Shown here: positions 1 through 6,269 of the stretch, one piece after another
How the letters are laid out: the number at the start of each line of letters is the position of its first letter
How positions within the stretch are numbered: the first letter of the stretch is position 1
Origin: CAJXZP01 sp964195485
GTDB lineage: Bacteria; Bacteroidota; Bacteroidia; Flavobacteriales_G; Salibacteraceae
NCBI GenBank assembly: GCA_964195485.1
Contig: CAXMPG010000119.1
Location: forward strand, 1 to 9,978
Direction of reading: 5' to 3'
Length of the DNA: 9,978 bases
Position numbers and translations under genes: made by a program
The notes under the pieces: generated by a model
What the model saw: only the letters and a program-made list of their open reading frames with translations
The model's database searches: none
Told to the model about the DNA's origin: nothing

Positions 1-474
1 ACTAATGGGTCTAATGCGTCAATGATAGATTATACGGGAATGGCAAGCGCAAGCGACAATTGCTCCTCCACAGGAAATATTACGTTTACGCAAGTGCCTG
101 CCGTTGGTACTGTTTTGAATTTGGGAAATACTTCCGTTACCATAACCGCAACAGATGAATGTGGTAATAATGATAATTGTACGTTCAATCTAGAAGTGAA
201 GTTTGTAAATGGAATGGAAGAATTTTCAGTAGATGATATTCGCGTTTACCCGAACCCAAGTGCTGGGGTATTTACCCTTGACTTAGGTGATTTACAAAAT
301 GAAATAATCACCATTAATGTACGAGATGTTTTGGGTGAATTAGTTTTAGCAAAGAAGGATGTTCAAGGTCAAAAAAATCAGGTTATTGATTTAAGTGATT
401 TTGCTACTGGAGTTTACTTAATTGAAGTAAAAACGGAGAATAACTCGCTAATAAAACGCGTAATGAAACACTAA
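1..474 (+). CDS. Secreted HYR-domain protein with type A T9SS C-terminal sorting domain (5' partial)
   Basis: The reading frame is already open at base 1, so the first in-frame ATG (22) is internal and the gene begins outside the window; 157 codons are visible. The first part (about residues 13-67 of the fragment) has the HYR/Ig-like pattern: a DNC start, then TQVPAVGT, a NTSVTITATDECGN core and a Cys followed by NLEV. A linker leads to a C-terminal domain of about 75 residues that starts with VYPNPSAGVFTL and ends with ATGVYLIEV and a basic LIKRVMKH tail. This is the classic Por secretion/type A T9SS sorting signal, removed when cargo is exported and attached to or released from the cell surface. 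The HYR module suggests an adhesive or structural surface role, but the functional domain lies upstream and cannot be seen. The gene ends at a strong terminator. Confidence 0.92.
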   Translation, partial: TNGSNASMIDYTGMASASDNCSSTGNITFTQVPAVGTVLNLGNTSVTITATDECGNNDNCTFNLEVKFVNGMEEFSVDDIRVYPNPSAGVFTLDLGDLQNEIITINVRDVLGELVLAKKDVQGQKNQVIDLSDFATGVYLIEVKTENNSLIKRVMKH

Positions 475-488
475 TAAAACGAATGATT

Positions 489-523
489 AAAAAGGGTCCT
501 TCGTTAAGATGGGCCCTTTTTTT
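489..523. terminator. Bidirectional intrinsic terminator between convergent genes
   Basis: An 11-bp stem pairs 489-499 (AAAAAGGGTCC) with 511-521 (GGGCCCTTTTT), with a single G-T wobble and an 11-base loop. It is followed by a T tract (517-523) on the plus strand, and the A run at 489-493 gives a U tract on the minus strand. It lies 15 bases after the stop of the HYR protein and directly after the mazG stop, so it can terminate both converging transcripts. Confidence 0.88.
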
Positions 524-524
524 G

Positions 525-1295
525 TTATAATTTCTTCGCTTCTTCCCAATAAATATCCATCTCCGCTAGCGTCATTTGGTCTAGGTTTTTACCCAAGTCT
601 TTACTCTTTTGCTCTAAGTAATTAAAGCGCTTAATAAACTTTTTATTGGTGCGTTCTAGGGCATCTTCAGGGTTGACTTTGATGTGTCTTGCGTAATTGA
701 TTAACGAGAATAAAACATCGCCAAATTCGCCTTCAATTTTTTCATGAGAAGCACCAGAATTAACTTCCACTTCTAATTCGGTTAACTCTTCTTTTACTTT
801 ATCCCATACTTGATGGTCATGCTCCCAATCAAACCCAACACCTTTAACTTTGTCTTGAATTCTATTGGCTTTTACCATGGCTGGTAACGATTTTGGAACT
901 CCTTGAAGAACGGTTTTTCGTCCTTTCTCCTTTAGTTTAATTTTCTCCCAATTTCGTTTTACTTCTTCCTCATCTTTTACGGAAACATCACCGTAAATAT
1001 GTGGATGTCTTCTAACCAATTTTTCACAAACTCCGTTTAGCACATCTGTAATATCAAAGTGGTTTTGCTCCGATGCAATTTTGCTGTAAAAAACGAGGTG
1101 TAGCATTAAGTCGCCAATTTCCCCTTTTAGCTCTTCGTAATCCTTTTCAAGGATAGCATCTGATAGTTCGTAAGTTTCTTCAATGGTAAGATATCTCAGA
1201 CTCTCAAGGGTTTGTTTCATATCCCACGGACATTGACTTCTCAGTTCGTCCATGATGTTTAATAATCGCTCAAAAGCTTTCAGTCTGTTGTCCAT
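525..1295 (-). CDS. mazG: Nucleoside triphosphate pyrophosphohydrolase MazG
   Basis: This 256-residue protein has the size and two-domain layout of full-length MazG, an all-alpha NTP pyrophosphatase that hydrolyses (d)NTPs to monophosphate and PPi and cleans the cytoplasmic nucleotide pool. Seen: the CPWD motif at residues 22-25; a first metal-binding set E39-E40-x2-E43 with E59-x2-D62; and a second set E169-E170-x2-E173 with E190-x2-D193, matching the EExxE...ExxD Mg2+ site in each repeat. A longer start at 1385 would add 30 residues rich in Leu and Phe that do not fit the family, and would run across a -7 promoter match at 1314-1321. I therefore choose the ATG at 1295, directly before the typical MDNRLKAFERLLNIMDELR start. 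A weak AAGG lies four bases upstream. The gene converges on the HYR gene and diverges from the NqrM-like gene. Confidence 0.95.
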   Translation of the reverse strand: MDNRLKAFERLLNIMDELRSQCPWDMKQTLESLRYLTIEETYELSDAILEKDYEELKGEIGDLMLHLVFYSKIASEQNHFDITDVLNGVCEKLVRRHPHIYGDVSVKDEEEVKRNWEKIKLKEKGRKTVLQGVPKSLPAMVKANRIQDKVKGVGFDWEHDHQVWDKVKEELTELEVEVNSGASHEKIEGEFGDVLFSLINYARHIKVNPEDALERTNKKFIKRFNYLEQKSKDLGKNLDQMTLAEMDIYWEEAKKL

Positions 1296-1313
1296 ATTAC
1301 CTTGAATTTGCGC

Positions 1314-1321
1314 CAAAAATA
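1314..1321 (-). promoter_or_regulatory. Candidate -7 promoter element for mazG
   Basis: On the minus strand this reads TATTTTTG, a full match to the Bacteroidota -7 consensus TAnnTTTG, and it ends 18 bases before the chosen mazG ATG. No clear TTG -33 element is seen at the usual spacing, so the assignment rests on the -7 box alone. If real, transcription would begin a few bases downstream and leave a leader of only about 10-15 bases. Confidence 0.45.
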
Positions 1322-1404
1322 AGGATAAATTAAATGAAAATAAGAAGTAAAATAGAAGGTGTTCAATATGTAACAAATCATACATTTCTAATTACAGAAA
1401 GCAC

Positions 1405-1412
1405 TATCTTTG
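1405..1412 (+). promoter_or_regulatory. Bacteroidota -7 promoter element, nearly abutting a start codon
   Basis: TATCTTTG is an exact match to TAnnTTTG. The ATG of the following small gene begins at 1417, only four bases after the element. A weak TTT at 1385-1387 sits 17 bases upstream and could act as the -33. With the usual distance from -7 box to start site, the mRNA would begin at or near the ATG, which implies a leaderless message or use of the in-frame ATG at 1429. Confidence 0.6.
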
Positions 1413-1416
1413 CACC

Positions 1417-1599
1417 ATGATTATAAAAATGATACTTCTAACAATATCTTTAATGGCGCTAGCCTTTGCAGGTTTAGGGATTAAGATATTATCAAAAAAA
1501 GATGGTGAATTTGCGGGTACTTGTGCCAGTCAAAATCCACACCTTAAGAAGCAAGGTGTAGATTGTGGTTGTGGTGGAGCATCAAGCTGCGAAAACTAG
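1417..1599 (+). CDS. Small membrane-anchored four-cysteine protein, NqrM (DUF539)-like
   Basis: A 60-residue protein: one hydrophobic helix (about residues 5-25), then KKDGEF and a short soluble tail with four cysteines, C36, C50, C52 and C58, arranged C-x13-C-x-C-x5-C. This architecture (N-terminal helix, a G/K turn, G-x-C after the helix, a CxC pair and a final Cys) resembles NqrM, which is known to be needed for maturation of the Na+-translocating NADH:quinone oxidoreductase, probably by delivering iron to NqrD/NqrE. Similar short proteins are common in Bacteroidota. No nqr or apbE genes are visible here, so the function is inferred from layout only; an unrelated metal-binding small membrane protein is the alternative. 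The start could be 1417 or the in-frame ATG at 1429. The gene has its own promoter and diverges from mazG. Confidence 0.75.
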   Translation: MIIKMILLTISLMALAFAGLGIKILSKKDGEFAGTCASQNPHLKKQGVDCGCGGASSCEN

Positions 1600-1602
1600 A
1601 GA

Positions 1603-1642
1603 ACGTCAATTTCACATCTTCTGAAATAACGTATCTTACGTT
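1603..1642 (+). promoter_or_regulatory. Overlapping hairpins after the NqrM-like gene
   Basis: Hairpin A pairs ACGT (1603-1606) and ATTTCA (1609-1614) with TGAAAT (1622-1627) and ACGT (1629-1632), with a small CA/A internal loop. Hairpin B pairs AACGTA (1628-1633) with TACGTT (1637-1642) and is followed by TATTTTAA. They share 1628-1632 and so exclude each other. They may form a weak terminator for the small gene; the downstream T content is too poor for a firm call. Confidence 0.35.
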
Positions 1643-1680
1643 TATTTTAAATGAATCCTAATCATTCACGGAAACCTCAC

Positions 1681-1706
1681 TTGGTTTTTGTAACCAATTA
1701 ATTTAG
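1681..1706 (+). promoter_or_regulatory. Possible promoter/operator before the alpha/beta hydrolase gene
   Basis: TAATTTAG at 1699-1706 matches TAnnTTTG in five of six fixed positions, three bases before the ATG at 1710. A perfect inverted repeat, TTGGTT (1681-1686) with AACCAA (1692-1697), lies directly upstream; its first TTG could serve as the -33 element, with a short 15-base spacer. The repeat is placed where an operator would be, but no regulator is visible nearby. Confidence 0.3.
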
Positions 1707-1709
1707 CAA

Positions 1710-2531
1710 ATGAATTCATACGAAATTAAAGGAAGCGCTGGCTTACCCTTAACATTTGATATTGACTTTCCGGAGTTAAATGAACCCGCCCCTTTAATTA
1801 TTTTCTTACATGGTTTTAAGGGGTTTAAGGATTGGGGGCAATGGCCAATGATGGCTAAAGAGCTCTCTAAAAGAGGATTTGCTGTACTTCGATTAAATTT
1901 CTCACATAACGGCACCACTCCTAGTCAACCTTTTGATTTTGCAGATTTAGAGGCCTTTGGTCATAATACTTTTTCTAAAGAATCTCAAGATGTTCAAGAT
2001 GTGATTAATTGGTTGTTTGAAGAGCATTCTTTATCCAGTAAAATAGATTTAAACCAATTAAATATCTTGGCACATAGCAGGGGCGGAGCTATCGCAATGG
2101 TTACGGCTAGTGAAGATGATCGCGTTAAGAAAATAGTCACTTTATCGGGTGTTGGTACTTTGCAACGGTTTTCGGATGAGGAACTAGCACATTGGAAAAA
2201 AGCGGGAGTGGCGTATTCCGTTAATGGAAGAACGAATCAAAATATGCCACTGTATTATGAGCTTGCGGAAGACTTTCTTGCGAATGAGGAGCGATTTACT
2301 ATAAGTGAGGTGGTGACCAAAATAAAGCAACCGTATTTAATTATTCATGCACAAAGTGATGAGACAGTTTCGTTGAGAGAAGCCGAAAACTTAGCTTCGT
2401 TGGGTTTGAATACAATCCTTTGCGTTTTACCTAATGCAAATCATTCTTTTGGTGGGATGCATCCTTTTAAGGAAAAGGAATTACCTAATGATACGATGAA
2501 AGCGGTGAACCAAGTTTCCAAGTTTTTATAA
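1710..2531 (+). CDS. Alpha/beta-fold hydrolase (serine hydrolase, unknown substrate)
   Basis: A 273-residue cytoplasmic alpha/beta hydrolase without signal peptide. Seen: the oxyanion-loop motif FLHGFKGFKDWG at residues 32-43; the nucleophile elbow LAHSRGG with Ser123; a candidate acid Asp217 in AQSDETV after a beta strand; and His245 in NANHSFGG. The Ser-Asp-His triad is therefore complete. The elbow is A-x-S-x-G instead of G-x-S-x-G, a tolerated change in this superfamily. The overall pattern is closest to small dienelactone-hydrolase or S9-peptidase-like esterases, but the substrate cannot be told from sequence. The haem-binding protein gene follows after 28 bases and is probably cotranscribed; the two have no obvious biochemical link. 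Confidence 0.9.
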   Translation: MNSYEIKGSAGLPLTFDIDFPELNEPAPLIIFLHGFKGFKDWGQWPMMAKELSKRGFAVLRLNFSHNGTTPSQPFDFADLEAFGHNTFSKESQDVQDVINWLFEEHSLSSKIDLNQLNILAHSRGGAIAMVTASEDDRVKKIVTLSGVGTLQRFSDEELAHWKKAGVAYSVNGRTNQNMPLYYELAEDFLANEERFTISEVVTKIKQPYLIIHAQSDETVSLREAENLASLGLNTILCVLPNANHSFGGMHPFKEKELPNDTMKAVNQVSKFL

Positions 2532-2559
2532 ATTCGCGTAAGACCATAAAAATAGAGTT

Positions 2560-3003
2560 ATGATAAAGAAAATAGGTATTGGAGTAGTCGTGTTATTTGT
2601 AGTTATTCAATTTTTCAGAATTGATAAAACCAACCCGGAGGTAGTTCAGGGAAATGATTTTATTACGGTTACAAATCCACCAGAAAGTGTGGCTAAAACG
2701 TTAAAAACAACCTGCTATGATTGTCATTCTAATGAATCTAAGTATCCTTGGTATAGTAATTTAGCTCCCGTTTCTTGGTGGGTAAAAGACCATATTAATG
2801 AAGGTAGAGATGAGTTGAATTTTTCAGAATGGGGAACTTTTACGGATAAACGAAAAGCAAAAAAATTAGGAGAGGTGGTAGAAGAGGTAGAAGAAGGTGA
2901 AATGCCACTTCCTCCATACTTAATTACGCATTCTGATGCTAAGTTAACCGAAGTCCAAACCAAAGAGTTGATCGATTTCTTTAAGTATCTAGCTAGTAAA
3001 TAA
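2560..3003 (+). CDS. Membrane-anchored haem-binding protein (c-type, CxxCH)
   Basis: A 147-residue protein with an N-terminal hydrophobic helix (about residues 5-19) that either anchors it or serves as signal. The periplasmic part has one c-type haem site, TCYDCHSNESKYPWYSNLAP, with C52, C55 and H56. M115 in the EEGEMPLPPY motif is the probable distal axial ligand. The spacing and the YPWY, PVSWW and MPLPPY signatures fit the haem-binding domain family (Haem_bd), widespread in Bacteroidota as a small stand-alone protein. Family members are presumed to act in periplasmic redox chemistry; the partner is not known. An acidic VVEEVEEGE stretch precedes the Met. It follows the hydrolase by 28 bases and is probably in its operon. 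No Shine-Dalgarno is seen, only an A-rich leader. Confidence 0.88.
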   Translation: MIKKIGIGVVVLFVVIQFFRIDKTNPEVVQGNDFITVTNPPESVAKTLKTTCYDCHSNESKYPWYSNLAPVSWWVKDHINEGRDELNFSEWGTFTDKRKAKKLGEVVEEVEEGEMPLPPYLITHSDAKLTEVQTKELIDFFKYLASK

Positions 3004-3055
3004 AATCGTTCAACTTCCTCCTTTAATTGGCTGAATGGCGTTTTATGCTTTTTTT
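3001..3055 (+). terminator. Weak candidate terminator after the haem-binding gene
   Basis: Bases 3001-3012, starting at the stop codon, can pair imperfectly with 3032-3045: TAAAA with TTTTA and TTCA with TGAA, with mismatches between. A run of seven T (3049-3055) follows after a three-base gap. The T run supports termination here, but the stem is poor. Confidence 0.35.
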
Positions 3056-3086
3056 ACCGTTAAAAATGGAGTTTATAAAATATACT

Positions 3087-3094
3087 TACTTTCG
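3087..3094 (+). promoter_or_regulatory. Possible -7 element for the PBP1A gene
   Basis: TACTTTCG matches TAnnTTTG in five of six fixed positions, 32 bases before the PBP1A ATG. A competing match, TCTATTTG, lies at 3108-3115. Neither has a clear -33 TTG at the usual spacing, so this is a tentative placement within the 123-base upstream gap. Confidence 0.25.
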
Positions 3095-3126
3095 AATCGT
3101 TAGAGAATCTATTTGCTACCAGATTT

Positions 3127-5355
3127 ATGATTAAGAAGTCTATACGCATACTTGTTAGTATCATTATTGCGATTATCGCTGGGTTTTCCTTGTTTGTGGT
3201 AGCCGTTAATTATGAAGTTTTTGGACATCTGTATAGTGAAAAAGAACTCAAAGATTTTAGAAATCAAACGGCCACTCAGATATTAACTAATGATGGGGAG
3301 CTAATTGGAAAATTCTTCGCTAAGAATAGAACCAATATTACGTACGACCAAATTCCAATCTATGTTGTAAATGCTTTAGTTGCCACAGAAGACGCGCGTT
3401 ATTTTGAACACGATGGCGTAGATTCTAGAAGCTTAGTGCGTGTTTTATTCAAAACTATTTTGATGAATAAGGCGAGTTCAGGTGGGGGAAGTACCATCAC
3501 CCAACAGCTGCTAAAAAATATGTATGGCCGTAAAAGATTTGGTCCATTAACGATGTTGGTGAACAAAACCAAAGAAGCCCTTTTAGCTTACCGATTAGAA
3601 TCTATTTATAACAAAGAAGAAATATTAGCCTTATACCTAAACACGATTCCGTTTGGTGAAAACGTGTATGGAATTGAATCTGCGGCAAGTTTGTATTACA
3701 ATAAACCAGTGGAAGAATTAACCATTACTCAAGGTGCTGTTTTAGTGGGGATGTTGAAAGCAAACACCTATTACAATCCACGTTTGTATCCATCACACGC
3801 GTTTAAAAGAAGAAATGTAGTGCTGCACCAAATGGTACGCTATGAATACTTAAAGCAAGCGGAGTACGATTCCTTAAAAGTGGAAGAAATCCAGCTTGAT
3901 TACGCAAACCTGCAATCGGAAGGACCTGCAAATTATTTTTTAGTTCAAGTAAAAAAAGAGCTTAAAAGCATACTGGAAGAGGTGGAGCAGACTACCGGAA
4001 AAGAATGGAATTTCCGATCGGATGGCTTGATTGTCGAAACTACCTTAGATTTTAAGCTTCAAAACTATGCAATGAATGCGATGAAAAAGCATTTAAACAC
4101 CATGCAAAAGCGTTTGCGTAAGCAATATGAATCTGGGAAATCATTGCAACAATTAAACAAAAAAGTGCAGAAAATAATTACTTCAGGGGGTTTAGATAAC
4201 ACCGCTAGACGTAGGCAAGAAATATTTTCATGGGACAGTATTTATTCTGATTCTATTACAGTGGAAGACAGTATAAAATTAGCGTTAACCACTTTACAAT
4301 CTGGGTTTTTAGCCATTGACCCTGTAACAGGAGAAATTTTAGCCTGGGTGGGTGGAATTGATTTTAGAAGCCAGCCATACGACCAAATTTTAGCGAAACG
4401 TCAAATGGCTTCAACTTTTAAACCTATTCTATATGCAGCCGCTTTAGAAAAGGGAATGTCACCTTGTGATTATTTGGATAACACCGCAAAAACATATACC
4501 GATTTTGATAATTGGAAACCCTCCAATTACGATCATTCCGAAGGAGGTGATTTTTCACTCACAGGCGCCTTGATGAAATCGAAGAATATTCCTACGGTTG
4601 ACTTATTGTTTCAGGTAGGTTTTGATGAGGTTGATTATTTATGGCGTAAACTAGGGTTCTCGTCTAAATTGGTGCACAGTCCTGCTATGGCTTTAGGTAC
4701 GGCTGATGCAAGTTTACAGGAATTAGCTGTAGCATATGCCTCTTTTGCAAATGGAGGATTTAAAATCACTCCAAAATCGATTCTGCGCATTAAAACACCC
4801 GATGGACAAATAATTTATGAAAGTAAATCAGAGAAAGAGCCGGTATTAGAACCAAGAACAAGCCAATTGATGACGGCTATGTTGCAAAAGGCGATTAATC
4901 ATGGTACGGGAACTTCCATTAGGAGTGCATACGGACTGCAAATTCCATTAGCAGGAAAAACAGGTACTTCTCAAAATTTTGGGGATGCATGGTTTGCATC
5001 ATTTAATCCAAGTATTGTATTGGTATCTCGAGTAGGAGCTTCGTATAGAGATATTCATTTTAATACGGGAACCAATGGCGCAGGAGGCCGTTTAGCCTTA
5101 CCAATCACTGCGATTACCTTGCAGCAATTAGAAGCGAATAAGATCCATTATGCAGTGTACTCGAAAGATTTCAAACCTTTACCAGAAGCATTGTTGCCTG
5201 AAATGATCTGCCCTGACTTTGTAGCGGATAACACCATTGACAAATTCAAAGACCTATTTAAAAAGAAGAATACGACTGTCGTTAAGGAAAAGAAAAAGGA
5301 AGCCGAAAAATCTAAAAAGAAGAAAAAGAAGGGCTGGTTCAAAAAGAATAAATAA
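3127..5355 (+). CDS. Bifunctional class A penicillin-binding protein (transglycosylase/transpeptidase, PBP1A-type)
   Basis: A 742-residue inner-membrane enzyme that polymerises lipid II glycan strands and cross-links peptidoglycan stems. Layout: a short cytoplasmic start and a transmembrane helix (about 7-28); a GT51 glycosyltransferase domain (about 60-240) with ATEDARYFEHDG (catalytic Glu88), GGGSTITQQLLKN (119-131), KEALLAYRLE (149-158) and LNTIPFGENVYG; a linker; and a transpeptidase domain (about 390-660) with STFK (Ser429-Lys432), SKN (485-487) and KTGTS (611-615). Both active sites are intact. The last 30 residues are extremely lysine-rich, a basic tail frequent in Bacteroidota class A PBPs that may contact anionic envelope polymers. 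A DinB-like gene follows 19 bases after the stop and is probably cotranscribed. Confidence 0.97.
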   Translation: MIKKSIRILVSIIIAIIAGFSLFVVAVNYEVFGHLYSEKELKDFRNQTATQILTNDGELIGKFFAKNRTNITYDQIPIYVVNALVATEDARYFEHDGVDSRSLVRVLFKTILMNKASSGGGSTITQQLLKNMYGRKRFGPLTMLVNKTKEALLAYRLESIYNKEEILALYLNTIPFGENVYGIESAASLYYNKPVEELTITQGAVLVGMLKANTYYNPRLYPSHAFKRRNVVLHQMVRYEYLKQAEYDSLKVEEIQLDYANLQSEGPANYFLVQVKKELKSILEEVEQTTGKEWNFRSDGLIVETTLDFKLQNYAMNAMKKHLNTMQKRLRKQYESGKSLQQLNKKVQKIITSGGLDNTARRRQEIFSWDSIYSDSITVEDSIKLALTTLQSGFLAIDPVTGEILAWVGGIDFRSQPYDQILAKRQMASTFKPILYAAALEKGMSPCDYLDNTAKTYTDFDNWKPSNYDHSEGGDFSLTGALMKSKNIPTVDLLFQVGFDEVDYLWRKLGFSSKLVHSPAMALGTADASLQELAVAYASFANGGFKITPKSILRIKTPDGQIIYESKSEKEPVLEPRTSQLMTAMLQKAINHGTGTSIRSAYGLQIPLAGKTGTSQNFGDAWFASFNPSIVLVSRVGASYRDIHFNTGTNGAGGRLALPITAITLQQLEANKIHYAVYSKDFKPLPEALLPEMICPDFVADNTIDKFKDLFKKKNTTVVKEKKKEAEKSKKKKKKGWFKKNK

Positions 5356-5374
5356 TTTGGTGAAAAATATCGAG

Positions 5375-5887
5375 ATGATTAGTAAACCAGAAAATTTAGA
5401 TGCCAAATTATACTATACCCAATACATTGAACCCCTACTGGAAGTTGATTTACTGTCAGTCCTTGAAAGCGCCAAACAAGAAACTATTGCATTAATGAAA
5501 TCTACTACTGCAGATAGGGAGAGTTACGCCTATGCAGATGGAAAATGGACGGTTAAACAACTATTTCAACACGATATTGATGTGGAGCGAATATTGGCTT
5601 TCCGTGCCTTGAGTATTGCCAGAAAGGACCCTTTAAAACTTCCTGGGTTTGATGAGAACTTTTATGTTGAAAACGACTTCACCGAGAACTTGACTCTTCA
5701 AGAAATTTGTGATGATTTTGAAGCGGCTCGAAATTCCACCATTTCTTTAATGAAATCATTTCATAAAGATGCTCTTGATTATGAGGGAGTAGCTAGCGGA
5801 CTGCCTATTACACCTAGAATTACAGGGTGGTTTATTGTTGGGCATAACTTACATCATAATCGGATTTTTGAAGAGCGGTATAGGTAG
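5375..5887 (+). CDS. DinB/YfiT superfamily putative metal-dependent protein
   Basis: A 170-residue protein of the DinB four-helix-bundle superfamily. Seen: a WTVKQLFQHDIDVERI motif (His66), the usual first metal ligand on helix 2, and GWFIVGHNLHHNRIFEERYR at the C-terminus, which supplies His157 and His161 as an HxxxH pair. The three-histidine metal site is therefore complete. Family members include bacillithiol and mycothiol transferases and other thiol-transfer or hydrolase-like enzymes, but most are uncharacterised and no substrate can be assigned. An in-frame open stretch runs upstream to 5237 through the PBP tail, but its Lys/Arg-only composition shows it to be an out-of-frame reading of that tail. 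The ATG at 5375, with possible TTG or GTG starts at 5357 and 5360, fits the family length. It is downstream of PBP1A by 19 bases. Confidence 0.85.
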   Translation: MISKPENLDAKLYYTQYIEPLLEVDLLSVLESAKQETIALMKSTTADRESYAYADGKWTVKQLFQHDIDVERILAFRALSIARKDPLKLPGFDENFYVENDFTENLTLQEICDDFEAARNSTISLMKSFHKDALDYEGVASGLPITPRITGWFIVGHNLHHNRIFEERYR

Positions 5888-6269
5888 ATGGAATGGGAGT
5901 AAAAAATGCTCTAGTAAACGATAGCATCACGCGGTAGCCAATTAACAAACCGAACTATAGAATACGCATCAAAGTAACTCTAGCCAAGGCGGCAGTACCT
6001 ATTCCATTTTCTTCATTCATGGACCAGATTTTTTAACATGACGCGAGCGACAGAAACTAAAGAGATGGATGTATATCTCGATTCTTTTGACCGTATAATA
6101 AATAGTATCGAGTGGATTAATTAAATCCGATTTGAATCGTGCGTTTTGAGTGTACTTGGTCTAAAGAATTAATAGTACCCGAAGTTGATTTTATGATACT
6201 TCTGTGAATTTTATTGGATTAATATATCGGATATTTGAACCAATCAATTTCAACAAAAAAACCAAGCTT
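5888..6269. other. 382-base gene-free region, content unknown
   Basis: No plausible gene, tRNA or known RNA is recognised. Visible elements: a near-palindrome CGATT-TG-AATCG at 6128-6139; CTCGAT (6077-6082) inverted as ATCGAG (6107-6112); an imperfect long-range inverted repeat between 5888-5901 and 5996-6008; and short open frames of 21-28 codons on both strands, such as 6038-6124 (+) and 5955-6020 (-). The part at about 5925-6000 is noticeably more GC-rich than its surroundings. It could hold the msrA promoter, a small RNA or a decayed gene; none of these can be confirmed. Confidence 0.6.

Noticed and set aside
5955..6020. 21-residue minus-strand frame MNEENGIGTAALARVTLMRIL
   Set aside because: Protein-like composition but closed by nearby stops on both sides and no identifiable homology by eye; it could be a gene remnant, but that cannot be supported.
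6038..6124. 28-codon plus-strand frame starting MTRATETKEMDVYL
   Set aside because: Too short, no recognisable family, no promoter or ribosome-binding context; noted only as part of the unexplained gap.
6214..6237. TTG (6214-6216) with GATATTTG (6230-6237) as the msrA promoter
   Set aside because: The spacer is only 13 bases and the first position of the -7 box mismatches; not strong enough to annotate.
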